From an uncultured Lachnospiraceae bacterium (GTDB lineage: Bacteria; Bacillota; Clostridia; Lachnospirales; Lachnospiraceae): DNA of 28,916 nt. The translations under genes and the position numbers were made by a program. The stretch spans positions 17,293 through 46,208 of the forward strand of contig CAJUIP010000026.1 of the NCBI GenBank assembly GCA_910586315.1. The letters run 5' to 3'. The notes below the pieces were generated by a model. It saw nothing but the letters and a program-made list of their open reading frames with translations, was not told the origin of the DNA and searched no databases. Shown in pieces: positions 22,901 through 28,916 of the stretch. Each line of letters begins with the position of its first letter. The stretch's first letter is position 1.

Positions 22901-23717
22901 ATACGAACTTGTCGTCTCTTCCCTTATACATCTCCTGATGGTCCGCCAGATATTTCTTAAATGTCTCTTCAATGGGCTTTCTGTAATCGCCCTCCGTGAA
23001 GGAAATATTCTTTAACTCAGTAGAAAACGTGGTGTGCCGGCAGTGATCGGACCAGTAGGTATCCAGCACACGGATTTCGGTCACGGACGGGTCTCGCTTT
23101 TCCTCGCTTTTGTAGTAATTCTGGATATGCAGAAAGTCCTTAAAGGTCATAGCCAAATTTAAGGAATCATAGAGCTCCTTAAGCCCGCCTTCTCCCATCG
23201 CCGTAAACCCCTCAAACACGGCAACGTCCGCAGGCTTCTCGAATACGGCAACCAAAGTTTCCGGAATCTCTTCCGCGGCTTCGCGGGAGTCCACCGGGTT
23301 GATGCAGAAGGACTTGATGGCTTTTGCCTGCTCCTCTGTAAGACTTCCGGAAATTACATAGGTGACGGCGGACTTTATGACAGGCTCTTCTGTCTCATTT
23401 AAAAGCTTTACACACTGCTCGGCCGAATCCGCTCTCTGGTCAAACTGCCCCGGCAGGTATTCTACGGAAAATACAGTATCGGAGGCATTGTGAAGGAATG
23501 TGCCCTCGAACACATCATCCACCGGAGGCTCGGAAAAGATTGTGGCCAAAGCCTCTTTATAAACGGCCTCGGAAATATTTTCAATATCGTAACGGATCAA
23601 TACACGGACACCGGTCACTCCGGCAATGCCAAGATAGCTCTCAATCTCTGAGCGGAGCTCTTTGGCCTTTATGGCAAATTCCGGCTTCTTCTCAACAAAT
23701 ACGCGTTTTACGCTCAT
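19953..23717 (-). CDS. purL: phosphoribosylformylglycinamidine synthase, fused PurL-PurQ type
   Basis: A 1254-residue enzyme for the fourth step of purine synthesis: FGAR + glutamine + ATP to FGAM. The synthase part (about 1-980) contains NHPTEIEPFGGAATCLGG, the GGRTGRDGIGGATGSS ATP-site segment and GGKDSMSGSF. The C-terminal glutaminase domain (about 990-1254) carries FPGTNCEYDSA, FPGGFSAGDEP, the nucleophile Cys in LGVCNGFQALIKLGL, and PVSHGEGRF with His and Glu. One chain replaces the PurL/PurQ/PurS complex found in Bacillus; this form is common in Clostridia. The start at ATG 23717 rests on GGAGGAG 5 bases upstream; the frame extends 18 codons further without a ribosome binding site. The gene stands alone, not in a pur operon. 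Confidence 0.97.
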   Translation of the reverse strand: MSVKRVFVEKKPEFAIKAKELRSEIESYLGIAGVTGVRVLIRYDIENISEAVYKEALATIFSEPPVDDVFEGTFLHNASDTVFSVEYLPGQFDQRADSAEQCVKLLNETEEPVIKSAVTYVISGSLTEEQAKAIKSFCINPVDSREAAEEIPETLVAVFEKPADVAVFEGFTAMGEGGLKELYDSLNLAMTFKDFLHIQNYYKSEEKRDPSVTEIRVLDTYWSDHCRHTTFSTELKNISFTEGDYRKPIEETFKKYLADHQEMYKGRDDKFVCLMDLACLGAKKLRKEGKVEDLEISEEINACSIVVPVEIDGKTEEWLVNFKNETHNHPTEIEPFGGAATCLGGAIRDPLSGRTYVYQAMRITGAADPTKSLKETLKGKLPQRKIVTEAAHGYSSYGNQIGLATGFVKELYHPGYVAKRMEIGAVMAAAPRANVIRETSDPGDIIILLGGRTGRDGIGGATGSSKVHTEESIEVCGAEVQKGNPPTERKIQRMFRRPEVSGLIKKCNDFGAGGVSVAIGELAAGLRIDLDRVPKKYAGLDGTELAISESQERMAVVVDPKEVDAFLGYAAEENLEAITVAEVTESPRLVMTWRGKTIVDLSRAFLDTNGAHQETDVTLEVPNREGSPFVKKEIGDVRENWLKMLGSLNVCSQKGLVEMFDASIGAGTVMMPYGGKYQQTEIQTMVAKLPVLKGKCDAVTMMSYGFDPYLSSWSPYHGAIYAVLTSVAKIAAAGGDYKKIRFTFQEYFRRMSEEPTRWSQPFAALLGAYDAQLGFGLPSIGGKDSMSGSFKEEDGEEVNVPPTLVSFAVDVADQKTMISPEFKRAGSKIVVFHIEKDAYDLPVYGQIMDGYGKLLEDIKAGRVISAYAVEGNGMAEAVSKMAFGNHMGVKIEHNVDPRDFFAPGWGDIVCEVPDGSVGGLSMSYTVIGEVTDKAAFEYGNVSISLAEAMNTWNAPLEDVFPTESGVPQTEVKENLFKADTIAICTHKIGTPNVFIPVFPGTNCEYDSARVFERAGANVSAKVFKNLSAEDIRDSVEVYRKEIAKAQILMFPGGFSAGDEPEGSAKFFAAAFRNEVIREEVEKLLNERDGLILGVCNGFQALIKLGLVPEGKITGQKPDSPTLTYNTIGRHVSKMVNLKVVSNKSPWLSGAELGGIYVNPVSHGEGRFVADDEWLKTLFANGQVATQYVDADGNPTMDEYWNPNGSYMAIEGITSPDGRVYGKMAHSERRGDAVAKNIYGEQDMKIFESGVRYFK

Positions 23718-23769
23718 GTTTTCTCCTCCTTGCACTTTTTCGGCAGTGTGATGTATCATAGTTTTTCTC

Positions 23770-23799
23770 ATTTTACCATAAAGAAAATAGATTAGTAAA
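23770..23799 (-). promoter_or_regulatory. likely purL promoter
   Basis: On the minus strand TTTACT (plus 23794-23799), 18-bp spacer, TGG-TAAAAT (23770-23775), in an AT-rich block. No purine riboswitch-like fold was found between here and the start codon. Confidence 0.55.
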
Positions 23800-23856
23800 A
23801 TTAATAAATTTAATTTTATTTATAATATTTTCTAATATTATTGTTCTCTTCTGCCT

Positions 23857-23907
23857 GAGCCCCTTACGGCCGTGTCCCACTTGCGGCTGCGTCCCGCTTG
23901 CGGCCAC
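23857..23907. repeat. three 17-bp tandem repeats between the sigma-like gene and purL
   Basis: Units at 23857-23873, 23874-23890 and 23891-23907; on the minus strand each reads roughly GnGGCCGCAAGnGGGAC. The two inner units differ at a few positions only. The flanking TTCTG/CAGAA and CTGAG/CTCAG segments can pair, so the block may form the loop region of a terminator-like hairpin after the sigma-like gene. Confidence 0.75.
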
Positions 23908-23934
23908 ATTCCGCCTGCCTCAGAAGGAGCTTGC

Positions 23935-24588
23935 TCAGCTTTGAAGACTCCGGTTGGCCTCGCCAAGACTTAATGCGTCCATGGTCGCCTTCATGATTTC
24001 CCGGACATCGTCCTCGGTCATTTTCATCCGCTCCGCCAGTTCCTTTAAGCTGGCTTCCCGTCCTAACTCCTCGGCCATCCGCTTTGACACTTCCTGAAGT
24101 ACGTTGACCCTGGCAAGCATTTCCTCTGCAATCTCCGTTTCCGCTTTCTGCTCCTTAATTACTTCCTCCATCCGTACCCGGATTCTGCTCTCCAGAAGCC
24201 GTTCAAAGCTGCCCTCCAGACCTTCGTCCACCAGCATCATAAGCTCCATGCTGGCCTCCTGAATCAAATCCGCCATGGCCACTCCACGATTTAAATACTC
24301 CCGGACATATAAAAGAGCAGTCCGTAAGTTTCCTTCAATCATCCGTTTTCTGGCCTCTTCGCTGCCTTTTTTTACCTCCAAAAGCAGCCTTGCATTTTCC
24401 GTTTCCGAACAGGCAGGGATAGCGGCCACTTCCTCCATGTAAACGCGGTAAATATCTTCTGCCAATGTTTCTTCATTCTCCTCCTCTTCCATTTCCATGT
24501 CCTCCCGCTCTGTATCCTCTTGTTCCATGTCTTCCCGTTCCATATCTTCTTGTTCCAAATCCTCCCGTTCCATATCTTCCTGTTTCAT
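23935..24588 (-). CDS. degenerate sigma-70-like protein lacking promoter-recognition regions
   Basis: A 217-residue protein. Residues 1-33 are a charged low-complexity tail of six pentapeptides alternating QEDME and REDME; residues 34-40 are Glu-rich. Residues 45-120 match sigma-70 region 1.2 through 2.2 (DIYRVYMEEVAAIP, LLEVKKGSEEARKRMIEGNLR, and the core-binding DLIQEASMELMMLVDEG). Residues 128-148 align with regions 2.3-2.4, but the promoter-melting aromatics (YATWW in sigma-70) are replaced by LLESR. Residues 160-208 match region 3 (LGREASLKELAERMKMTEDDVREIM, ending DALSLGEA). Region 4 is absent. This is consistent with a protein that binds core RNA polymerase but cannot open a promoter alone. 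GGAAAGGG lies before ATG 24588. Similar proteins may be annotated as sigma-70 domain proteins; function unknown. Confidence 0.8.
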   Translation of the reverse strand: MKQEDMEREDLEQEDMEREDMEQEDTEREDMEMEEEENEETLAEDIYRVYMEEVAAIPACSETENARLLLEVKKGSEEARKRMIEGNLRTALLYVREYLNRGVAMADLIQEASMELMMLVDEGLEGSFERLLESRIRVRMEEVIKEQKAETEIAEEMLARVNVLQEVSKRMAEELGREASLKELAERMKMTEDDVREIMKATMDALSLGEANRSLQS

Positions 24589-24681
24589 ATCTTTTCCCTT
24601 TCCGGTTTTCCGTTCATTTTCCCCTTTTCAAACCCGTATTCCTATGATAGAATATACTGGCACTTATAAGGAGGTCTAATG

Positions 24682-25557
24682 ATGGATATTAATTATGAGT
24701 TATATAAAGTTTTCTATTATGTTGCCAGGACCCTAAGCTTTTCTGAGGCATCCAAGCAGCTTTTCATTTCACAGTCCGCCGTCAGCCAGTCCATAAAAGT
24801 TCTGGAAAAAAAGCTGGGCCAAAGCCTTTTTGTCCGCAGCACAAAAAAGGTCCGGCTCACTCCCGAAGGAGAAATTCTCTTCAAGCACGTTGAACCTGCC
24901 ATGAACCTGATCCGTAAAGGGGAAAATCAGCTTCTGGAAGCCAATTCCTTACATGGCGGCCAGCTTAGAATCGCGGCCAGCGACACCATCTGCCGCTATT
25001 TTCTGGTGCCTTATTTGAATTCCTTCCACAGCTCTTACCCCAATGTCCACATAAAAGTTACCAACTCTACCTCCATCGAATGCGCCCGCCTTCTGGAAAA
25101 CGGACAGGTGGATTTCATCATCACAAACTATCCCAATTCCGGTCTCTCAAACACACTGAACGTAAGGGCGATTCGGGAATTTGGCGATGTTTTTGTGGCC
25201 AATGCAGACCATTTCCCCTTAATGGACAGGCAGATTACCCTGGAGGAGCTTCAGAGATATCCCATTATGATGCTGGACCGGAAAAGCACCACCAGCGAAT
25301 TCCTCCACACCCTGTTCCAGAAATCCCATCTCGACCTGGTCCCGGAAATTGAATTAAGCAGCAATGATCTCCTCATTGATCTGGCCCGCATTGGCTTAGG
25401 GATCGCCTTCGTGCCGGATTTCTGCATTCCGGAAGGCGAAAAGGATTTATATGTTTTAACACTCACAGAAACGCTCCCCAGGCGGAAACTGATTGTCGCC
25501 TACAACGAAACCATTCCTGTTTCCCAGGCCGCCAGGCAGTTCATAGGCATGCTTTAA
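24682..25557 (+). CDS. LysR-family transcriptional regulator
   Basis: A 291-residue DNA-binding regulator. The N-terminal winged helix-turn-helix is at about 1-60 (LYKVFYYVARTLSFSEASKQLFISQSAVSQSIKVLEKKLGQSLFVR), followed by the linker helix and a periplasmic-binding-protein-like effector domain (about 90-290). The preferred start is the second of two adjacent ATGs (24682), 7 bases after AAGGAGG; 24679 would be too near. It is divergent from the sigma-like gene (93 bp apart), which may be its target, and convergent with the helicase gene, whose stop is only 4 bp away. The effector is unknown. Confidence 0.93.
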   Translation: MDINYELYKVFYYVARTLSFSEASKQLFISQSAVSQSIKVLEKKLGQSLFVRSTKKVRLTPEGEILFKHVEPAMNLIRKGENQLLEANSLHGGQLRIAASDTICRYFLVPYLNSFHSSYPNVHIKVTNSTSIECARLLENGQVDFIITNYPNSGLSNTLNVRAIREFGDVFVANADHFPLMDRQITLEELQRYPIMMLDRKSTTSEFLHTLFQKSHLDLVPEIELSSNDLLIDLARIGLGIAFVPDFCIPEGEKDLYVLTLTETLPRRKLIVAYNETIPVSQAARQFIGML

Positions 25558-25561
25558 GCCA

Positions 25562-27928
25562 TCACTTCCCCCAGAAATCTTCCAGGCACGCGGCCACATT
25601 GCTGCGGTTCACCATCTGAAAGTGTTCCCACTCTCTGGGAAACAATTCCAGATATTCTTTCCGCAGAAACCTGTCGTCCAGCAGGAGAATGACTCCTTTG
25701 TCCTTCGGGGTTCGAATTACCCGTCCAGCTGCCTGAAGGACCTTATTCATTCCGGGATACTGGTAGGAAAAATCAAATCCTCTTTCCTCCGTCTCCTCAA
25801 AATATCCCTTAAGAACCTCCTGCTCCACGCAAACCATGGGAAGCCCGGTTCCCACTATGATCACTCCGATGAGCCGCTCTTCCTTTAAATCAATCCCCTC
25901 AGAAAACACGCCGCCCATGACGCAGAAAGCCGCCAGGGAATGATTCCTCTCCTTTTCAAATTCCTCTAAAAATTCCTTTTTCTCCGGCTCTCCCATTCCC
26001 TGACCCTGAATCAGAATATCTGCTTCCAGAGGATTTTCATCCACAGTTTTCAAAACCTCAGCCATATACTGGTAAGAGGGGAAAAATATCATATAATTCC
26101 CACATTTCCCCCGGATCATGGCGCGGATGTAATCTGCCACCTTCCTGTATTCTGTCTCGTTTCGTCTGGTATAGCGGCTGCTGACATCCGTGGCCACCAT
26201 AAGAAGCCGGTTCTCCTCCGGAAACGGAGATTTTGCATAAACAGCATAATCCTCCTGGTCCACGGACAGCAGGGTTTTATAATATTTAATCGGAAGCAGA
26301 GTCGCGGAAAACAAAACCGTACTGTTCCCCTGCCCCATGCAGCGGGAAAGAGGTTTTGCCGGGTTCACGCAGAACAGACGCACAGAAAATCCCATGCTTC
26401 CATGGTTCTTTGCATAAATCCTGTAATGATCCCCCAGCTCTTCATATATGTTTAAAAAGTCCCTGAGGCAGAAATAAAAATTCAGCGCCATATCCCGCCC
26501 CGGAAACTCTGCAAAGTCCTCCATAAAGGTTTCCATTTCAGCAAAAACAGATGTCACCCCGGCGGCCAGAGCAGTCACATCCTCCAGAAGCTTCCACTCC
26601 CCGCACTCCCGCTTCATAGAGAGCATCAGCTTATTTAAGGATTCCAGACGCCGGTCCAATCTTGGGGATTTTCCCTTCACCAAGCGCTTTACCTCAAGGA
26701 CCTCGTTCTTTTCGATCTCTGCACTGTACATTTCCCTGGCTCTGGACACCAGGTTGTGGGCCTCATCCACCAAAAACAGGTACTCTCCTTTATTTCCCTC
26801 GGCAAAATAACGTTTCAGCCGCACATTGGGATCAAAAACATAATTGTAATCGCAGACAATGCCGTCGGTCCAGCCTGAAATATCCAGACAGTACTCGAAA
26901 GGACATACCCTGTATTTCTTCGCGTACTCTATAATTTTTTCCCCCGTCATTTCCTGCTCCAGGTGGAGAATGTCAAACACCGCCTCATTGACCCGGTCAT
27001 AATGTCCCCTGGCATAAGGACAGGCCTCCGGATTACATTCCATGCTCTCCATAAGGCAGAGCTTTTCCTTTGCCGTGATGGTCACGGAAGTAAACGCAAG
27101 CCCCTGCTTTCGCAAAATACGAAAGGCCTCTTCCGCCACGGTTCTTGTGATGGTCTTGGCTGTCAGATAAAACAGCTTCTCCCCTTTTCCCTCGCCTACG
27201 GCTTTTACCGCCGGAAAGACCGTGGACAGGGTTTTTCCGATTCCTGTGGGAGCCTGAATGAACAGCTTCTTCTTCCTTACAATCGTTTTATATACTGCCA
27301 CCACCAGTTCCCTCTGCCCCTTCCGGTAAGGGTATGGAAATTCCAGTTCTCTAATTGAGGCATTCCGAACGAGCTCATGATGGTAAAGGTATCTGGCCCA
27401 TTTAAAATATTCATGGGCCACATTGGAGAACCAGATTTCCAGTTCCTCCCTCGACTTGTCCTCCAAAAAGCGTTTGATTTCCTCTGTTTCCAGATTACAG
27501 TAGGTAAGCTGAAGGCGGATGCCGTCCAGATCATTGTCACAGCAGTAGAAATATCCGTAGCACATGGCCTGGGCCATGTGGACCATAACAGGCTCTGTCA
27601 GCCTGGAAACATCCATGTACATACCTTTGATTTCGTCAACAACAACAATTCCGTTTTCCTCAAAAATCCCGTCGGCCCGGCCCTCCACAAGAAGTTCGAT
27701 CTCCTGCTCCTCATCCTCAACGCTGTGCTTTAAGGGTACCTCCGCCCGGTAGCCGCTTCCCATGCGTTTTTGAATTTTTCTGTGGATTCTTCCTCCGGCC
27801 AGCATGGCATCCTTCTGTGCGGAGGCGGAGCGGCGGCTGTCAATATCCCCGGACCGCAGTACAAATTCCACCAGATTCCGGACGGAAATTTTAACCTGTT
27901 TTCTGTTTTCTGCCGTTTTCTGTTCCAT
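25562..27928 (-). CDS. XPD/DinG-like DNA helicase with N-terminal PD-(D/E)XK nuclease domain
   Basis: A 788-residue superfamily 2 helicase. Residues 40-130 look like a Cas4/RecB-type nuclease: GGRIHRKIQ (His49), VEGRADGIF (Asp86), VVVDEIKG (E99, K101) and QAMCY (120-124). Walker A is APTGIGKT (226-233) and the DEAH box is 388-391. Cysteines between them (C291, C298, C303, C342, C347) are placed as in XPD [4Fe-4S] domains. The C-terminal helicase motifs include VLFSATLLP, MGGVFSEGIDLKEERL and QAAGRVIRTPKDKG, near residue 740. The start at 27928 was chosen because a promoter (27960-27988) overlaps the upstream in-frame ATG; a weak GGAAAGGG precedes 27928. It probably acts in DNA repair or on structured DNA; no phage or CRISPR genes are adjacent. 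Confidence 0.88.
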   Translation of the reverse strand: MEQKTAENRKQVKISVRNLVEFVLRSGDIDSRRSASAQKDAMLAGGRIHRKIQKRMGSGYRAEVPLKHSVEDEEQEIELLVEGRADGIFEENGIVVVDEIKGMYMDVSRLTEPVMVHMAQAMCYGYFYCCDNDLDGIRLQLTYCNLETEEIKRFLEDKSREELEIWFSNVAHEYFKWARYLYHHELVRNASIRELEFPYPYRKGQRELVVAVYKTIVRKKKLFIQAPTGIGKTLSTVFPAVKAVGEGKGEKLFYLTAKTITRTVAEEAFRILRKQGLAFTSVTITAKEKLCLMESMECNPEACPYARGHYDRVNEAVFDILHLEQEMTGEKIIEYAKKYRVCPFEYCLDISGWTDGIVCDYNYVFDPNVRLKRYFAEGNKGEYLFLVDEAHNLVSRAREMYSAEIEKNEVLEVKRLVKGKSPRLDRRLESLNKLMLSMKRECGEWKLLEDVTALAAGVTSVFAEMETFMEDFAEFPGRDMALNFYFCLRDFLNIYEELGDHYRIYAKNHGSMGFSVRLFCVNPAKPLSRCMGQGNSTVLFSATLLPIKYYKTLLSVDQEDYAVYAKSPFPEENRLLMVATDVSSRYTRRNETEYRKVADYIRAMIRGKCGNYMIFFPSYQYMAEVLKTVDENPLEADILIQGQGMGEPEKKEFLEEFEKERNHSLAAFCVMGGVFSEGIDLKEERLIGVIIVGTGLPMVCVEQEVLKGYFEETEERGFDFSYQYPGMNKVLQAAGRVIRTPKDKGVILLLDDRFLRKEYLELFPREWEHFQMVNRSNVAACLEDFWGK

Positions 27929-27959
27929 GGCCCTTTCCCCCGTCGACGTCGCTTGGTTC

Positions 27960-27988
27960 ATCTTACCATACGAGCCTGCAAATGTCAA
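27960..27988 (-). promoter_or_regulatory. sigma-A promoter of the helicase gene
   Basis: On the minus strand TTGACA (plus 27983-27988), 17-bp spacer, TAAGAT (27960-27965). The -10 contains the in-frame ATG at 27961, which argues that translation starts further downstream, at 27928. Confidence 0.8.
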
Positions 27989-28010
27989 AAAGCGTGCACG
28001 AGACATACGA

Positions 28011-28053
28011 AAAGAAGGGCCAGCGTACCTTAAAAATACGACAGCCCTTCTTT
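28011..28053 (-). terminator. terminator of the HPr-like gene
   Basis: AAAGAAGGGC (28011-28020) pairs with GCCCTTCTTT (28044-28053). On the minus strand the stem ends in CTTCTTTTCG; on the plus strand a longer T-run follows. It lies 27 bp beyond the stop codon at 28080, just before the helicase promoter. Confidence 0.75.
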
Positions 28054-28079
28054 TGTTTTTTTCTTAATCCAGATAATTT

Positions 28080-28328
28080 TTAAGCAACTGCATCCTTCTT
28101 GGATACATCATTCTCTTCAATAAATTTTTCCAGCTCTGCATTCTCTCCGTCATACTCAACAGTCAGTACCTTAGTAAGGTCCAGACTGAGAACTCCCAAG
28201 ATGGACTTTGCATCTATGATTACGCGGTTGTAGAAAATATTAATGTCAAAATCACACTCAGTTGCCTTGGATACAAAGTCTTTTGCTGCTGCGATAGAAG
28301 AGATTTTAATTTTTCTCTGCTTCATCAT
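28080..28328 (-). CDS. HPr-like protein lacking the phosphorylatable histidine
   Basis: An 82-residue protein with the HPr fold pattern: a beta strand (KIKISSI), helix 1 (AAAKDFVSKATE), then FDINIFYNRVIIDAKSILGVLSLDLTKVLTVEYDG, and a C-terminal helix (AELEKFIEEN). The region equivalent to the HPr regulatory site (Ser46) keeps KSILGVLSL, with S42, whereas the active-site His15-Ala-Arg is replaced by Ala-Ala-Ala (13-15). It therefore cannot carry phosphate in the PTS and may be a regulatory, Crh-like protein. AAAGGAG lies 9 bases before ATG 28328. It has its own promoter (28385-28413) and terminator. Partners such as CcpA or HPr kinase are not in this window. Confidence 0.82.
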   Translation of the reverse strand: MMKQRKIKISSIAAAKDFVSKATECDFDINIFYNRVIIDAKSILGVLSLDLTKVLTVEYDGENAELEKFIEENDVSKKDAVA

Positions 28329-28384
28329 AACGATAAACTCCTTTACACACCGAGAAACGTTTGCTTTTCTACTGCGTTAATTAT

Positions 28385-28413
28385 TTTATACCATCAGATG
28401 GAAAAACAGTCAA
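28385..28413 (-). promoter_or_regulatory. sigma-A promoter of the HPr-like gene
   Basis: On the minus strand TTGACT (plus 28408-28413), 17-bp spacer, TATAAA (28385-28390), with a leader of about 50 nt. Confidence 0.75.
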
Positions 28414-28530
28414 GCGACAAATTTCACTATCTTTTTTATAGCTGGAAGTTTTTTTTATGCAAATCGTTTAATTTTTATATTTTCTCCGGAGATTTTAACC
28501 GTCTCCATGAAAAAGCAAAAATTTCTCCGT

Positions 28531-28569
28531 TTGATTCTCTTTTGATTCTCTTTTGATTCTCTCTTGATT
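28531..28569. repeat. 11-bp tandem repeats upstream of the motility gene
   Basis: TTGATTCTCTT occurs at 28531-28541 and 28542-28552, with TTGATTCTCTC at 28553-28563 and a partial fourth copy (TTGATTTT) that supplies the -35 box of the promoter at 28564-28592. The period is about one helical turn. It may be a binding site or a slippage-prone switch. Confidence 0.8.
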
Positions 28570-28592
28570 TTATCCAAAATTTCTGCTATCAT
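28564..28592 (+). promoter_or_regulatory. sigma-A promoter of the YjfB-like gene
   Basis: TTGATT (28564-28569), 17-bp spacer ending in TGC, TATCAT (28587-28592). It is read by the housekeeping sigma rather than the flagellar sigma-D pattern. Confidence 0.7.
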
Positions 28593-28628
28593 TTTTATAA
28601 ATGATATTTCATAGCGGAGGTGGCATAT

Positions 28629-28811
28629 ATGGATATTGCAGCTTTATCTTTTTCCATGTCAACAAACCGGATCGCTTCAAACATAGGAGTGGCTTTAATG
28701 TCTAAAGTTCTGGATACGATGGAAGTTTCGGGCGAGGCGCTGACCGAGATGATCGAGACAGCCTCCGTTCCAACTTCCGGTCTGGGAGAACATTTGGATA
28801 TCCGGGTCTAA
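28629..28811 (+). CDS. YjfB-type putative motility protein
   Basis: A 60-residue peptide (MDIAALSFSMSTNRI ... LGEHLDIRV). Both the conserved N-terminal MDIAALS and the C-terminal HLDI-V of the small YjfB family are present. Family members are linked to flagellar motility regulation in Bacillus but have no established biochemical role. The start ATG 28629 has GGAGG 8 bases upstream; a GTG at 28620 overlaps that site. No flagellar genes are in the window. It is a single-gene unit, preceded by tandem repeats and followed by hairpins. Confidence 0.85.
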   Translation: MDIAALSFSMSTNRIASNIGVALMSKVLDTMEVSGEALTEMIETASVPTSGLGEHLDIRV

Positions 28812-28828
28812 ACTGCATGTGAAAACTA

Positions 28829-28855
28829 TGAGAAACACGCTTTGCGAGTTTCTCA
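28829..28855. terminator. hairpin after the YjfB-like gene, possible terminator
   Basis: TGAGAAAC (28829-28836) pairs with GTTTCTCA (28848-28855). There is no clear U-run, so terminator strength is uncertain. Confidence 0.5.
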
Positions 28856-28858
28856 AGT

Positions 28859-28916
28859 TACCGCGGCAGTCGCCAAGGTCTCGTGCAAGCACGGACTTTG
28901 GCTCGTTGATCGCGTA
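28859..28916. repeat. long imperfect palindrome running off the window end
   Basis: GCCAAGGTC-CGTGC (28872-28886) pairs with GCACG-GACTTTGGC (28889-28902), with one G-T pair, and weaker pairing continues outward (TAC-GCG at 28859-28865 with CGCGTA at 28911-28916). It continues beyond the window and may be a further palindromic intergenic element. Confidence 0.55.

Noticed and set aside
19988..23500. Numerous plus-strand frames opposite purL
   Set aside because: They mirror the GC-biased third positions of purL, lack ribosome binding sites and show no family features.
23718..23860. Purine riboswitch upstream of purL
   Set aside because: The region is a plain AT-rich promoter without the conserved three-way junction of purine or PRPP/ppGpp-type leaders.
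24465..24679. Ser-rich and Pro-rich plus-strand frames opposite the sigma-like gene
   Set aside because: They are the antisense reading of the QEDME/REDME repeat and have no ribosome binding sites.

Overview
The window looks like a chromosomal segment from a low-to-moderate GC Bacillota, most likely a gut Lachnospiraceae/Clostridium-type organism. This is inferred from the strong AGGAGG-type ribosome binding sites, sigma-A promoters (TTGACA-17-TATAAT style), the fused single-chain PurL of clostridial type, a YtrA-type GntR/ABC cassette, a YjfB-type motility peptide, a His-less HPr-like protein and the mix of small clostridial proteins. No rRNA, tRNA, CRISPR array, prophage or complete insertion sequence was found. 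Most genes are ordinary housekeeping or catabolic genes; the unusual material lies in intergenic regions and a few small proteins.

Layout. 1-357: two copies of a structured (multi-hairpin) repeat, 156 bp apart. 358-1092: two small unknown genes on the + strand. 1176-4992 (minus strand): nucleoside salvage operon udp-cdd-deoC-deoB followed by a formate/nitrite-type channel, with a promoter at 5107-5135 and a terminator at 1176-1209. 5277-5933: PAP2-like membrane phosphatase. 6114-7727: a MATE efflux gene with its own strong promoter and a leader carrying two tandem terminator-like hairpins and short ORFs; IS-end-like relics lie just downstream of it (7764-7815) and at the end of the nucleoside operon (1217-1314). 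7821-10600: Xaa-Pro aminopeptidase plus D-2-hydroxyacid dehydrogenase (coupled). 10774-11778: asnA with a GC-rich folded leader. 11979-12321: a third structured repeat and a 216-bp imperfect palindrome. 12326-14240: GntR/ABC exporter operon with a clear operator. 14436-14933: unknown protein. 15055-19043: six-gene, overlapping minus-strand operon (methyltransferase, GNAT, cysteine hydrolase, P-loop kinase, thiol peroxidase, SPL-type radical SAM). 19272-19727: repetitive coiled-coil protein. 19953-23717: purL. 23935-24588: a degenerate sigma-70-like protein. 24682-25557: LysR regulator. 25562-27928: XPD/DinG-like helicase with an N-terminal PD-(D/E)XK nuclease domain. 28080-28328: HPr-like protein without the active histidine. 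28629-28811: YjfB-like motility peptide, followed by hairpins that run off the window end.

How the parts work together. The udp-cdd-deoC-deoB block takes cytidine/uridine and deoxynucleosides to free bases and pentose phosphates and on to glyceraldehyde-3-phosphate and acetaldehyde; the FNT channel may handle a fermentation acid produced from this carbon. PurL and AsnA are single biosynthetic steps in their own transcription units. The best candidates for undescribed biology are the structured repeat family (three clear copies whose stems differ in sequence but keep pairing), the attenuator-like leader of the MATE gene, and the sigma-like protein that keeps the core-binding part of sigma-70 while losing the promoter-melting aromatics and region 4.
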